From Shewanella donghaensis (GTDB lineage: Bacteria; Pseudomonadota; Gammaproteobacteria; Enterobacterales; Shewanellaceae): 64,000 nucleotides of DNA. The notes under the pieces were generated by a model, which had not been told where the DNA came from, searched no databases, and was given only the letters and a program-made list of their open reading frames with translations. The stretch is taken from contig NZ_CP041783.1 of the NCBI RefSeq assembly GCF_007567505.1, forward strand, positions 3,844,001 to 3,908,000, written 5' to 3'. Every line of letters begins with the position of its first letter. Position 1 is the stretch's first letter. Below, one piece after another: positions 18,856 through 28,164 of this stretch. The position numbers were made by a program, and so were the translations under genes.

Positions 18856-19116
18856 ATGTCAAAATCAATTCATGGTCGCAATGTTATTAAATTGATGAAA
18901 GAGCAAAATACACCACAGCCACAACAACAATGGCTTGCTTTGATGGCAGAAGAGTTCGGTGAGAATGCTGAGTTTCACACTTGCCAAGCAAGCGATATGG
19001 CAGCGAACCAGTTAGTTGAACTGTTTATTAGTAATGGCCGTTTAACAGAAACTGAAGCGGGCTTTGTTATCAATCAATGTGGGCATTGTGCTGGCAAAGA
19101 AGGTCATGCACATTAA
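18856..19116 (+). CDS. YecH-family putative metal-binding protein
   Basis: I start at ATG 18856 (GAGGA seven bases upstream), giving 86 residues; an upstream in-frame start lacks a ribosome binding site. The pattern SIHGRNVIKLM, FHTCQASDMAANQLVELF and GFVINQCGHC matches the E. coli YecH/DUF2492 family. The conserved His and Cys residues (HG near the start, FHTC, CGHC, terminal HAH) suggest metal binding, but no function has been shown to my knowledge. It is followed by a perfect terminator. Confidence 0.82.
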   Translation: MSKSIHGRNVIKLMKEQNTPQPQQQWLALMAEEFGENAEFHTCQASDMAANQLVELFISNGRLTETEAGFVINQCGHCAGKEGHAH

Positions 19117-19154
19117 TCTGATTAGACTCTCACTAATTTAGCCAAATACAAAAT

Positions 19155-19183
19155 AAAAATGCCAGTCTTTGACTGGCATTTTT
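19155..19183. terminator. Intrinsic terminator of the YecH-like gene
   Basis: AATGCCAGTC pairs with GACTGGCATT around TTT, flanked by A and T runs. The same stem recurs downstream of nrfA at 37300. Confidence 0.85.
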
Positions 19184-19396
19184 GATCTTAAAACAAATTA
19201 ATTGGCTGCTATCACATCATTTATTCAGCCAGAGAGATTCATCTTAATGGCTCCATATTAATGAGTATTATCTATCTCAAAATATCTATCTCAACATAAA
19301 CTCTTTAACTGAACAGAATTTTATTACATCAGACATTGCTGAAATACCATCTGTCTGCTTAACTTATGGTCAAAATAAGGATGCAGGGATGCATAA

Positions 19397-22126
19397 ATGA
19401 ATCAATTCAATAATAGCCCTATAAGCCGACGCAGTTTTATCAAAACAATTGCTGGTGGAGCCGCCGTCACCTTCAGTATTTCCAGTTTACCTATTTCATT
19501 ACTTGCCGCAGAAAACCCGCCTGTTTCAACATTTGCAACCGATCCCGCTTGGGCTCCTGAATCTGGTATCGCTAATTGGCGAATTGATGGCATGCCTAAA
19601 GTCACAGGGGAAAAAATATATGCCCGTGATTTTCGCGCTCGTGATTTAGAGAGTCATGGTTGGCCCAGCCAAAAAGAAGAAAGAATCCTATATGCGTTAA
19701 GAACTAATCGCATAGACGCTCAGGTCGACAGTTATCAATTCGACATGTTGCCAAGCGAGCTTCGACCGATTAAAACAATAGATGCTGCATGTCTGGCTAC
19801 AGATAACGTATTAGTCAGCTGTGATATGAAAAAACCATTTTTTGTTAAATTATCCAGTGCTGCTGCTTATTATGGCCAGCCTGTTGCCTTGCTTATTTTT
19901 AAAAACTTTGATGTCTTTCGACAAGCCAAAAAGATTCTTCAGTTTAATCCCGATGTTATTAGTTACGGAGCTGCGGTATTACGGCCTACACCACAGCCTT
20001 ATCCAAACCCATATGAATATGTTAAAAACGAAGCATTAGAAGTTCCTTTTAGCCGTGTTCAAACAGACCCAAGCCAATATAAAGCTCAAAGTGCTCAAGT
20101 TAAACACAACGTGTTAGTTAACATGCAAACTAAAACGCAACAAGGGGAATGGCAGCAATACTCTCGCACATTTCAAACTCAGGTCATGGATCCTATGTTC
20201 ATGGAACCAGAAGCGGGGTTGGCCTGGTATGACACCAACTCAGATCGTTTACACTTGGTATTAGGTACACAATCACCGACCGGTGATATGGCTGGTGCAG
20301 CAGAAATATTTCGAGATATCAATTGTCCATATCCAGTTAATAACGTCGATTTGATTGCTTGTTATCCTGGAGGTGGTTTTGGAGGGCGTGATAGTTCTTA
20401 TTTTTCGATGTATTTAGCCATGGCTGCACCTTACGCTCAAGGTTATCCTATTCGATGGGCCCAAGATCGATTTGAACAATTTCAAGTGGGTTTGAAGCGA
20501 CATCACACTGATTTTAATGAAAGTATATACGTCGATAAAAATGGCTTAATTCAAGCTGTAAATGCCAGCTTTACGCTCAACGGTGGTGGCAGAAAAAATC
20601 TCAGCCCTTATGTTGCTGAACTTGCCGCTTTGAGTGTTTGTAACGCATATAACATTCCGCAAATTCTGGCATATGGCGAAGCATTAGATACGCCTGATTT
20701 AATTGGCGGTTCTCAACGTGGTTTTGGTGGGCCTCAGGCATTTATTGCTATAGAAACTTTACTTGATGAAGTTGCCCAAAAATCTAGTACCGATCCTTTT
20801 ACTATTAGGCGTTTAAATTTACTCAATAAACAAGGTACGACAGTCACAGGGGCACCCATTACCCAAGATTTACAGCTACCACAAATTCTTGACGAATTAG
20901 AGTCACAACCTCTTTGGCAAAATCGACTGGCGTCTCAGCAGAATTTTGCTAACAAAGGGCTTAAATATGGTGTCGGTTTAGCTTTAGCCAATGAGGCTTA
21001 TGGTACTGGTAGAGATGGCATGTTTGGCGCAGTAATTATCAATCGTGATGGCAGCATTACCGCCCGCACACCTTATATTGATATGGGCAATGGCGCTGCG
21101 ACAGCATTAGGGTTAGCACCGTCAAATTGGCTAGGACGTAATGCCAGTAATATTATGATGGGTGACGCAGGTTTTTTTAACTCATTGGGCTTATACACTC
21201 CTGAATCTAGTAAGCTCTGCCATAAACCCACTCCCAATCCTTTTTCGGCAAAAGAAGTGGCCGTTTTATCGGGTTCAGCGAGTGCTTGTCTTGGGGCTTA
21301 TTATCAATATCATGCAGTTGCTCATGCTGGGCTGAGCTTACTGCTTGGTAGCGTTTTGCCCGTGTTGCAGCAAATATGGCAAGTAAAAGTCGATTACCAA
21401 CAATTATCATGGCAAGCCGGCAGTGCTACTTTAGCGGGTTATCCGACGGTAGAGTGGAGCACTATTGTGGAAGCTATCTTTCGTCAAAACCTCCCTACTT
21501 ATGGCGCTGTACACGCGAGTTTTATTGTCGATTTTGTCAATGCGGATTTTAGTTTCCCTCTGCTTAGTGATACACCACTCACTTTACCTCTTGATTATAT
21601 TGCTCTTGGGACATCCGTTAACGATTTAATGCCAGTCACTCGCAGCAAAATAACCGTTTTACCCGCTGCTAATTCACAATATGGACGCAGTACTTATGCG
21701 CCTAGTGGCGCTTTAATCGCGGTGAGTGTTGATCCGAGTACAGGTAAAGTGACTGTTGAAGATTGCATTACTGCCCTCAGTGCAGGAGTGCAACATTGCC
21801 CGCAACTAGTGAGTGGCCAATCTCAAGGCGGTGTTGCAATGGCAATGGGTTATGTCTTGTCGGAAGATTGCCCTTTAACACCTGATGGTCCGGGCGGTGG
21901 TAATTGGAATTTAGACAAATATCACCTCATGCGAATGAACGATGTACCACTGAATCAACAATTGTTAGTTATGCCACCTGCCGAGAATGAAACGACAGCA
22001 AGAGGTATTGCCGAAGCCGTTATGTGTCCTATCCCGCCAGCGATTCTTAATGCTCTGGCTATGGCAACACAACATAGGTTTAGTACATTACCAGTCACAC
22101 CTGCGGCAATAAGGACGATTCTATAA
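19397..22126 (+). CDS. Tat-exported molybdenum hydroxylase, large subunit
   Basis: 909 residues of the xanthine dehydrogenase/aldehyde oxidase molybdopterin subunit family, closest in style to IorB-like (isoquinoline oxidoreductase) proteins. A twin-arginine signal SRRSFIK (R11, R12) predicts export of the folded enzyme. DGMPKVTGEKIYARDF is the N-terminal hammerhead domain start. GGGFGGR (325-331) binds the cofactor. ARGIAEAVMCPIPPAI near the C-terminus supplies the catalytic Glu (E873). It should hydroxylate an aldehyde or N-heterocycle using water. The stop overlaps the next start (TAATG), so translation is coupled. The FAD subunit and XdhC-type maturase are absent. The chain is longer than the 740-780 typical of the family. 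Confidence 0.9.
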   Translation: MNQFNNSPISRRSFIKTIAGGAAVTFSISSLPISLLAAENPPVSTFATDPAWAPESGIANWRIDGMPKVTGEKIYARDFRARDLESHGWPSQKEERILYALRTNRIDAQVDSYQFDMLPSELRPIKTIDAACLATDNVLVSCDMKKPFFVKLSSAAAYYGQPVALLIFKNFDVFRQAKKILQFNPDVISYGAAVLRPTPQPYPNPYEYVKNEALEVPFSRVQTDPSQYKAQSAQVKHNVLVNMQTKTQQGEWQQYSRTFQTQVMDPMFMEPEAGLAWYDTNSDRLHLVLGTQSPTGDMAGAAEIFRDINCPYPVNNVDLIACYPGGGFGGRDSSYFSMYLAMAAPYAQGYPIRWAQDRFEQFQVGLKRHHTDFNESIYVDKNGLIQAVNASFTLNGGGRKNLSPYVAELAALSVCNAYNIPQILAYGEALDTPDLIGGSQRGFGGPQAFIAIETLLDEVAQKSSTDPFTIRRLNLLNKQGTTVTGAPITQDLQLPQILDELESQPLWQNRLASQQNFANKGLKYGVGLALANEAYGTGRDGMFGAVIINRDGSITARTPYIDMGNGAATALGLAPSNWLGRNASNIMMGDAGFFNSLGLYTPESSKLCHKPTPNPFSAKEVAVLSGSASACLGAYYQYHAVAHAGLSLLLGSVLPVLQQIWQVKVDYQQLSWQAGSATLAGYPTVEWSTIVEAIFRQNLPTYGAVHASFIVDFVNADFSFPLLSDTPLTLPLDYIALGTSVNDLMPVTRSKITVLPAANSQYGRSTYAPSGALIAVSVDPSTGKVTVEDCITALSAGVQHCPQLVSGQSQGGVAMAMGYVLSEDCPLTPDGPGGGNWNLDKYHLMRMNDVPLNQQLLVMPPAENETTARGIAEAVMCPIPPAILNALAMATQHRFSTLPVTPAAIRTIL

Positions 22127-22650
22127 TGGATAATAAACAGATTACATTTGTCGTAAATGGCTTAATTAATCATGCACCTGCGACTGATGGTGATATGTCA
22201 CTTATTGATTATTTGCATGAACGAGTGAATTTAACCGGAACAAAGTTGTGTTGTGGCATCGGTGAGTGCCGAGCTTGTACGGTGGCAACTCGAAATAATC
22301 CTAAAGCCCCCATGGAAGCAACATTAGCTTGTTCAACGCCAGTTAGTAGCTTAATGGGATTGGAGATTGTCACCGTCGAAGGCTTGAAACAAGGTGATAA
22401 TATACTGCCATTGCAACAGGCATTCTTACAGCATTTTTCGTTTCAATGTGGCTATTGTACTCCTGGTTTTTTAATGGCGACGTGGATTTTATTGCAGAAA
22501 TTGCAAATGTCGCCAATTCCAGAGCAAGATCTTGATGCAGCAATTGAAAAAGGTGTAGGGCGAAACATTTGTCGTTGTAGTGGCTACGTACGCTATTACG
22601 AAGCCATTCGTGAACTTGCACTACCATTAACAATGGAGCATTTGTCATGA
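22126..22650 (+). CDS. Molybdenum hydroxylase 2Fe-2S subunit
   Basis: 174 residues with both clusters of the family. The plant-type site has C43, C48, C51 and C69 (CGIGECRAC), and the second site is C108-x2-C111 ... C149-R-C151 (FQCGYCTPG and RCSGY). It carries electrons from the Mo centre of the large subunit onward. It has no signal peptide, so it probably crosses the membrane bound to the Tat-bearing large subunit, as known for related enzymes. Start and stop overlap the neighbours (TAATG at 22124, ATGA at 22647), which strongly supports one operon. Confidence 0.93.
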   Translation: MDNKQITFVVNGLINHAPATDGDMSLIDYLHERVNLTGTKLCCGIGECRACTVATRNNPKAPMEATLACSTPVSSLMGLEIVTVEGLKQGDNILPLQQAFLQHFSFQCGYCTPGFLMATWILLQKLQMSPIPEQDLDAAIEKGVGRNICRCSGYVRYYEAIRELALPLTMEHLS

Positions 22651-23708
22651 AGGGGATTAAGCGATTAATGACTTTAAGCATATTGGCTATTTCAGGCTGC
22701 GATAGTTTAGGTACATCAGAACCAAGTCCTGCTGCAAATAATCGTGTTGCGGCATCTGAGGGTATTCAACTTAATCAAACCATCAATGAGTATGGCGCAC
22801 AATGTGCAGCACTGATTTCACAAGTCCCTGCATTTGATTGTAATGATGGTATCGACGTTCCAATAACCGTTAGTGGAGTGGTTCCTCAGTATGCTGAGTA
22901 CAGTGCCAATATGAATTGTGATCGTCCAGCGCTACTGCCTTATGGTGATAACACATTCGGTCAATGCACTCCTTTTTCTAAAGTGCTTGATTTGTCACAA
23001 GGGAGCACACAAATCTCTGCTTTTTGTCGTCGAGAACATTTACGCCCAGCTGATAGTCCCTTTTATGATGAGGTTGACGTTATTTTGCATAGTACGACCT
23101 CAGGGGATACCTGTTGGTTTCATGCGGAAGATAGCACTCAAACAGGTCAAGGTTTTGATGCATCGAGGGTACCACCGCCAGATGAAGTTACACCGCCCCC
23201 AGGACATGTTGCAGCAGTTACATTTTGGTGGAAGCCAACAGATACAGTGAGTAAAAACTGCGGTAGTTGTCATGACGCCGATCCTTTCATGTATAGTCCT
23301 TATATCGGCCAAGTGTGGCAACACGTACCCGTTGATCCATTTGGGCCTTATAACAATGCGATTGGTGACTTTAGTCAATGGCCAGTGTCTAGCAGTATTG
23401 AAATCGAAGGGAATACCTGTACGACTTGTCATCGGATAGCTAATTTAGGCAGCTGTAAAATATACGATTCGGCTAAAAATCTGTATCTACCTGGTAATGT
23501 ACAAATGGCTGCGGGGATGGCTCTGCCAGTGAAAAATGGTGATAATTTGACTAATGAATACCCGTTAAGTACCTGGATGCCTGTTAATAACTTTCATAGC
23601 CAGGCTTTTTGGCAGCAAGTTTATGCTCCTTCAGTCATGGCGCTACTTTCATGCTGTGATAATCCACAACAGCAACAGTGTCAGTTCACGCGGCTTCAAG
23701 GCAATTAA
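22647..23708 (+). CDS. Diheme c-type cytochrome lipoprotein of the Mo hydroxylase operon
   Basis: 353 residues. A lipobox AISGC places the acylated Cys at 18. Two heme c attachment motifs are present, CGSCH (205-209) and CTTCH (258-262). Many further cysteines (53, 65, 91, 107, 127, 156, 270 and several near the C-terminus, including a CC pair) suggest disulfides in the N-terminal half. Operon overlap with the 2Fe-2S subunit indicates that it is the electron acceptor of the hydroxylase, in place of NAD via an FAD subunit. Lipid anchoring would keep it at the inner- or outer-membrane face. Residues 1-190 match no family that I recognise. Confidence 0.85.
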   Translation: MKGIKRLMTLSILAISGCDSLGTSEPSPAANNRVAASEGIQLNQTINEYGAQCAALISQVPAFDCNDGIDVPITVSGVVPQYAEYSANMNCDRPALLPYGDNTFGQCTPFSKVLDLSQGSTQISAFCRREHLRPADSPFYDEVDVILHSTTSGDTCWFHAEDSTQTGQGFDASRVPPPDEVTPPPGHVAAVTFWWKPTDTVSKNCGSCHDADPFMYSPYIGQVWQHVPVDPFGPYNNAIGDFSQWPVSSSIEIEGNTCTTCHRIANLGSCKIYDSAKNLYLPGNVQMAAGMALPVKNGDNLTNEYPLSTWMPVNNFHSQAFWQQVYAPSVMALLSCCDNPQQQQCQFTRLQGN

Positions 23709-23749
23709 TATAAGCTAATCAATATAAGAAAGCCCAGGTCTACAGCTAT

Positions 23750-23780
23750 AAAAAACGCCACATATTAAGTGGCGTTTTTT
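23750..23780. terminator. Bidirectional terminator between the Mo hydroxylase operon and gltS
   Basis: AAAAAACGCCAC and GTGGCGTTTTTT pair perfectly around a six-base loop. It can end both convergent units. Confidence 0.88.
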
Positions 23781-23806
23781 CGTACTAATGTTTATTGCAT
23801 CATGCC

Positions 23807-25030
23807 TTAGACAAGAAAGCTTAAGTAACCTTGCAGGATAATGGCGTTCACAATATCAATGAAGAATGCCCCTACTATTGGCACAACCATAAAGGCTTGT
23901 GGAGAAGGACCTGTACGTGACACTAATGCACCCATATTCATGACAGCAGTCGGCGTAGCACCCATACCAAAGCCACAATGTCCGCCAGCCATAACCGCAG
24001 CATCATAGTTTGAACCCATTAATTTAAAGGTCACAAAGTAGGCGAATACCGCCAAAATGGCTGCTTGGGATACTAGGATGATTAATAGCGGAATAGCTAA
24101 GTCAAAAATTTCCCATAACTTAAGGTTCATTAATGCCATTGATAAAAATAACGACAATGAAACCGTGCCTAAAATATCTACACACTCAGTATTAATCTTA
24201 AACCCACGGGTCAATTCAGTCGCATTGGTGATTACCACGCCTAAGAATAAAGCATAAACAAAGTCAGGCATTTTTAGCCAAGAGATGCCTAATGTGGAGA
24301 TAATCGAACCAATCCATTTAGCACCAGCAACACATAAAAGTAAGACAAATAATACCTCTAGAATCTTTTTAGCTGTAACGCGATCCTCTTCTAATTGGTC
24401 ATATGTGACTAAGTCAGGGTGATCCACATGGTGGTTACCACCAACCCCATATGAAGACACTAGATTATGCTTATTGATTAAACGCTGGGCAACAGGCCCA
24501 CCAATAATACCGCCCATGACTAAGCCGAATGTGGCAGCAGCCATAGCAAACTCTAAGGTGTTGATGCCATAGTTTTCTTGGAACGTTTGTGCCCAAGCTG
24601 CACCCGTTCCGTGTCCACCTGATAAAGTGATTGAACCTGCGATTAATCCCATTAATGGTTCAAGTCCAAGTGCGGTAGCCATGCTCACGCCGACAGCATT
24701 TTGGATGACGATATAAAGGGAAGCTATACCTAAGAAGACGATAACTTTGGTTCCGCCTTTCATCAAAAGCTTATAACTTGCAGCTAGACCTACCGTGCTG
24801 AAAAACATCAACATCAGGGTATTTTGCATCGAAAGGCTGAATTCTAAACTGATATTGTTGAAGTGTAAGACTGTGATTATGCCAGCGACAATAAGCCCAC
24901 CCACGATTGGTTCAGGGATATTGTACTTTCTGAATACGGATACGTGTCGGTTAACCGAATGGCCAATGAACAGTACTAAAATCGCAACAAGAAACGACTC
25001 AAGTTCTCCAATAGAATAAACTGTATTCAT
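23807..25030 (-). CDS. gltS: Sodium/glutamate symporter GltS
   Basis: I use the ATG at 25030 with GGAG four bases upstream, giving 407 residues; the longer frame has no ribosome binding site. The protein is almost entirely hydrophobic, with about ten or more membrane segments. Typical GltS signatures are visible: GGHGTGAAWA near residue 140 and the C-terminal-half counterpart AGGHCGFGMGATPTAVMNM near residue 340, two inverted re-entrant loops that form the substrate site. It imports glutamate with Na+. It stands alone and faces the Mo hydroxylase operon. Confidence 0.93.
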   Translation of the reverse strand: MNTVYSIGELESFLVAILVLFIGHSVNRHVSVFRKYNIPEPIVGGLIVAGIITVLHFNNISLEFSLSMQNTLMLMFFSTVGLAASYKLLMKGGTKVIVFLGIASLYIVIQNAVGVSMATALGLEPLMGLIAGSITLSGGHGTGAAWAQTFQENYGINTLEFAMAAATFGLVMGGIIGGPVAQRLINKHNLVSSYGVGGNHHVDHPDLVTYDQLEEDRVTAKKILEVLFVLLLCVAGAKWIGSIISTLGISWLKMPDFVYALFLGVVITNATELTRGFKINTECVDILGTVSLSLFLSMALMNLKLWEIFDLAIPLLIILVSQAAILAVFAYFVTFKLMGSNYDAAVMAGGHCGFGMGATPTAVMNMGALVSRTGPSPQAFMVVPIVGAFFIDIVNAIILQGYLSFLV

Positions 25031-25465
25031 GGAACTCCTTTTTTGTATAACAATGAATGATTTACACAATATTATTGTGCATCACGACATGGTATGCCTT
25101 TTATATATTACTTAGATTTATTAGTTAATCTGAATTATAAAGGAAGTTAGCCCTAATTATCATGGCAATTGTATTCATACCGTAATTTTTGGCGCTATTT
25201 TGACCGAATTTAACATGTTATTAAAAGCTAATCCGCTGATGTTAATCGCCAAGATACTTTTGTTAGTGTGGAGTGGGTATAGATGTTGACTTTTTAGGAG
25301 GTAATTTAGGGCTTTTTTAGGAGGGATATACGATTAATTATTTATTTAACCTTAAAGGAAACATTCTCCAATGTTCAGTTGCTCAAATTCGTAAGGAGAG
25401 CTGTCGAGATAATAAAGCGAAATGAGTATTGGCTCATTTCGCTTATCGTTATGGCATAAACAATA
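25031..25465. other. Intergenic region upstream of gltS
   Basis: This region holds the gltS promoter side and, at its far end, the terminator of the molbindin gene. I find no ORF that can be supported and no recognised riboswitch. Confidence 0.5.
25415..25444 (-). terminator. Intrinsic terminator of the molbindin gene
   Basis: AAGCGAAATGAG and CTCATTTCGCTT form a perfect 12-bp stem with a six-base loop. Read on the minus strand it is followed by TTTATTAT. Confidence 0.8.
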
Positions 25466-25675
25466 TTAGTCTACAGCAACCATAACGTTACTTGCTTTGA
25501 TGATAGCGTATGCGTTACCGCCAACCACTAAGCCAAGTTGCTCGCAAGATTTTTTAGTCACCACTGAAGTGATTTCAACACCTGCTGCTAATTCGATAAC
25601 AACTTCGTTGTTTACTGAGCCAACTTCAATTGAAAGAATTTTACCGACTAGAGAGTTACGTGCGCTGATTTTCAT
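25466..25675 (-). CDS. Molbindin (single TOBE/Mop domain protein)
   Basis: 69 residues, matching a lone Mop/TOBE domain: MKISARNSLVGKILSIEVG at the start, the VVIELAAGVEITSVVTKKS centre and a final strand with AYAIIKASNVMVAVD. Mop proteins assemble as oligomers that bind molybdate or tungstate in the cytoplasm and buffer it for cofactor synthesis. The gene lies less than 2 kb from the molybdenum hydroxylase operon but is transcribed separately, and no modABC genes are present. A storage role is known for the family; a specific link to the hydroxylase is inference. Confidence 0.88.
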   Translation of the reverse strand: MKISARNSLVGKILSIEVGSVNNEVVIELAAGVEITSVVTKKSCEQLGLVVGGNAYAIIKASNVMVAVD

Positions 25676-25989
25676 GATTTTAAGATCCTATTATTTAACT
25701 CATACATCAAATTAATGCATAAAGATAACTTACCTAATAAATACGTGCTTGCCATTATTTATGTTTACATAATATGACATTTGAACGCATTGGCTTAACA
25801 ATCTGAGCTGTCGATCGCAGTTTTACTGATAAAAATGTTGATCTCTTGTGTGTTTGAAATAGTGAGGGCGAGAGTCATTCAACATAAATAGTTGATTTAA
25901 TGTGCCGGGAACTTGTAGTTCAAGCTGGGGGAATAAGCATAATAAAGCCGCATGATGCGGCTTTATTATGCTTTTGAATTATCGGCTGG
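25676..25989. other. Molbindin upstream region and methyltransferase terminator
   Basis: This 314-bp spacer holds the molbindin promoter at the left side and a very stable hairpin at 25935-25973. I looked for a ModE-like palindrome near 25740-25790 and saw no convincing one. Confidence 0.5.
25935..25973 (-). terminator. Very stable hairpin downstream of the methyltransferase gene
   Basis: Two perfectly complementary 18-base arms (25935-25952 and 25956-25973) flank a three-base TGA loop. The core is GCCGCA/TGCGGC with flanking A/T runs. It sits 17 bp past the stop of the minus-strand methyltransferase gene. Confidence 0.8.
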
Positions 25990-26997
25990 TTAGTCGATGG
26001 TCAGCGCGACAATTTTTAGTGGATGATTATCATCAAATGATGGGAAGTCTTCATGGCAATGGAGCCATTCAAATGAACTTACGCTACGGCCTTGCTTCTC
26101 GACACAGCGAACTAAACTATTAAGCCAAGCTTCTCTTTCTACCTTTGCTACGTTGTTACAACAAACGATAGTGCCGCCAGCTTTAGTTGTTAGCATTGCA
26201 GGCTTAAACAAACCTTGGTAATCATTGATTAAATCGACAGTGCCAAACGGGCTCTTGGCAAAACGTGGCGGATCAAGAAATACTAAATCAAATTGCGTCG
26301 CGGCTAGCTTAGGGTATTTCGGCAATTTTTGGCCGCGACGTCCGCCCACTTTTAACCCTGCTAATTGACGTAAAGCTGGAAAAGCATCGCTTTGTATAAA
26401 CTCACAAGTGTCAGATACCTGGTTCAGCTCAGCGTTCTTTTTACCTGCAGCTAAAGCGAAAGATGAAAAATCGACATTTACGACACGTGAAGCCCCGCCT
26501 ATAGCAGCCGCAGTTCCAATACCACAGGTATAAGAAAATAAGTTTAATACGGTTTTATCTTGGCTATTGGCACGAACGTATTCTCTGCCAATTCGCATAT
26601 CAAGGAACAATAAAGGGTCTTGACCTTCATGGCGTAATTTGGAGGTGAATGTAATGCCATTTTCTTGGATGACTTGCTCTGATGAGGCGAAGTCACTAAA
26701 GCCATCTTGTAGGTTATTTTCAATGCGAGAATTACCTTTAGCGCGATCGTTATAAATGATCGGTAACTCAATTTGAGCATTGAGAATCTCCGTAATCTCG
26801 CTTAACTGCTGTTCAGTTAACGTTTGATGAAATGTTTGAATCAACCATGCGTTGCCATAACGATCAATATTAAGCCCATTTTCACCTTCTACGGTGCCAT
26901 GAAATACGCGAAAACAATCAGTGTTATTGAGTTGTGCTTGCTTGATAAAGTCAGCGCGTTGATTGATAGCAGTAGTAAGAGAAGACTTTAATGACAT
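25990..26997 (-). CDS. Class I SAM-dependent methyltransferase (RlmI/RlmK-like)
   Basis: 335 residues. It has an N-terminal domain with RVFHGTVEGENGLNIDRYG as in the RlmI/YccW-type enzymes. The SAM-binding Rossmann fold has NLFSYTCGIGTAAAIGGA as motif I and VNVDFSSFAL as the acidic loop. The catalytic motif LDPPRF is near residue 240. Such enzymes methylate cytosine or guanine in 23S rRNA. The PUA domain of RlmI is not evident. The exact target is unknown. It has its own promoter region and a strong downstream hairpin. Confidence 0.83.
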   Translation of the reverse strand: MSLKSSLTTAINQRADFIKQAQLNNTDCFRVFHGTVEGENGLNIDRYGNAWLIQTFHQTLTEQQLSEITEILNAQIELPIIYNDRAKGNSRIENNLQDGFSDFASSEQVIQENGITFTSKLRHEGQDPLLFLDMRIGREYVRANSQDKTVLNLFSYTCGIGTAAAIGGASRVVNVDFSSFALAAGKKNAELNQVSDTCEFIQSDAFPALRQLAGLKVGGRRGQKLPKYPKLAATQFDLVFLDPPRFAKSPFGTVDLINDYQGLFKPAMLTTKAGGTIVCCNNVAKVEREAWLNSLVRCVEKQGRSVSSFEWLHCHEDFPSFDDNHPLKIVALTID

Positions 26998-27150
26998 AGT
27001 TGTGCTCGTTCGCGTTTAGAGGGCAAAAGTGGATTATATCAAGCTTCGTCTTGCTTGTCGGTAGGTCAGAGTTTAAATGCTGTAAATACAGAAGTAGTTC
27101 AAAGGTGAGCCATCATTTTGGACACTGAGCTGATTGCTGACGTTGATGAC

Positions 27151-27540
27151 TTAAACTGAGTATATTTTAAAGGTTTTATCGGCAATGACTTTGTTATTTA
27201 AGGTTAACGTCATACGCCAATTACCGACTTTATTGCTAACCGGTGCCCAAATACAATCACCGAGATAAAACTTCCAGTCATTCTCTTTGATATACACTTC
27301 GCCAGCATATGGCGCTTCGATATTGCCCTCGGCATCTGGAATATCTGGATGGTATATGCAATATTGCAGTACCTGATTTTTAGCTTTACGAATGCGGGTG
27401 ACAAAACCAAATTCAACATCAATTTCAGCCGGAACATGTACCGTTGCAGATAAAAACTTTGGTAGCTCATCACTTTCAGAATCCCACTGACTAAAAATAC
27501 CAGATTGAATAATGCTGACGTCAGCTCTTAATTTACTCAT
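27151..27540 (-). CDS. DUF3859 family protein
   Basis: 129 residues, predicted beta-rich and cytoplasmic, with no signal peptide. The C-terminal part with GEVYIKENDWKFYLGDCIWAP and GNWRMTL matches the DUF3859 pattern as I recall it. Nothing is known of its function. It lies 51 bp downstream of aroQ on the same strand and may be cotranscribed. Confidence 0.75.
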   Translation of the reverse strand: MSKLRADVSIIQSGIFSQWDSESDELPKFLSATVHVPAEIDVEFGFVTRIRKAKNQVLQYCIYHPDIPDAEGNIEAPYAGEVYIKENDWKFYLGDCIWAPVSNKVGNWRMTLTLNNKVIADKTFKIYSV

Positions 27541-27591
27541 GTATTGCTTGTCTCTATTACTATTGGCCTTTATTACTAACGGTTTCTCTAC

Positions 27592-28035
27592 TTAGCTCTT
27601 ATTCAACTGACTAATCGCCGCTTGCATAGCAAAGCTATAGCCTTGAGTACCTAGTCCGCAAATAACCCCAACCGCTTTGTCTGATAAATAAGAATGATGT
27701 CTAAACGGTTCTCTGGCATGTACATTCGAGATATGAATCTCAATAAAAGGAATATTTACCCCAAGCAGTGCATCTCTTAACGCCACACTTGTGTGAGTAA
27801 ATGCTGCAGGGTTGATGACAATAAATGCCGCATCGGTTGCGTGAATAGCGTCAATCAATTCATGTTCGGCATTAGATTGAATATGGTCGAAAGCCAAATT
27901 GGCTGACAACGCTTGAGATTTACAACGCTCAATAATCGTGTCTAAATTATCACTGCCATAGAGGCCCGGTTCACGACGACCTAATAAATTTAAATTAGGG
28001 CCATTAACTAATAAGATTTTGGCTTGAGACGTCAT
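27592..28035 (-). CDS. aroQ: Type II 3-dehydroquinate dehydratase
   Basis: 147 residues of the dodecameric type II enzyme, which converts 3-dehydroquinate to 3-dehydroshikimate in the shikimate pathway. The motifs are intact: [18 protein letters not shown] holds the catalytic Arg and Tyr of the lid, [13 protein letters not shown] follows, [18 protein letters not shown] lines the site, and [20 protein letters not shown] holds the catalytic His. It is not followed by accB-accC, which often adjoin aroQ in gammaproteobacteria, so it may be a second copy. That needs the rest of the genome. Confidence 0.95.
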   Translation of the reverse strand: MTSQAKILLVNGPNLNLLGRREPGLYGSDNLDTIIERCKSQALSANLAFDHIQSNAEHELIDAIHATDAAFIVINPAAFTHTSVALRDALLGVNIPFIEIHISNVHAREPFRHHSYLSDKAVGVICGLGTQGYSFAMQAAISQLNKS

Positions 28036-28164
28036 GCTCTTTCCTTACCGATTACGAATGATGAGTATTGATAATACCGAATAAGTTTAATTTATCATGT
28101 AATTATTGCCCTAAGGCGATAATTTTTCATGACGAGAATAAGTTTGATTATTGAGAATAATGGA

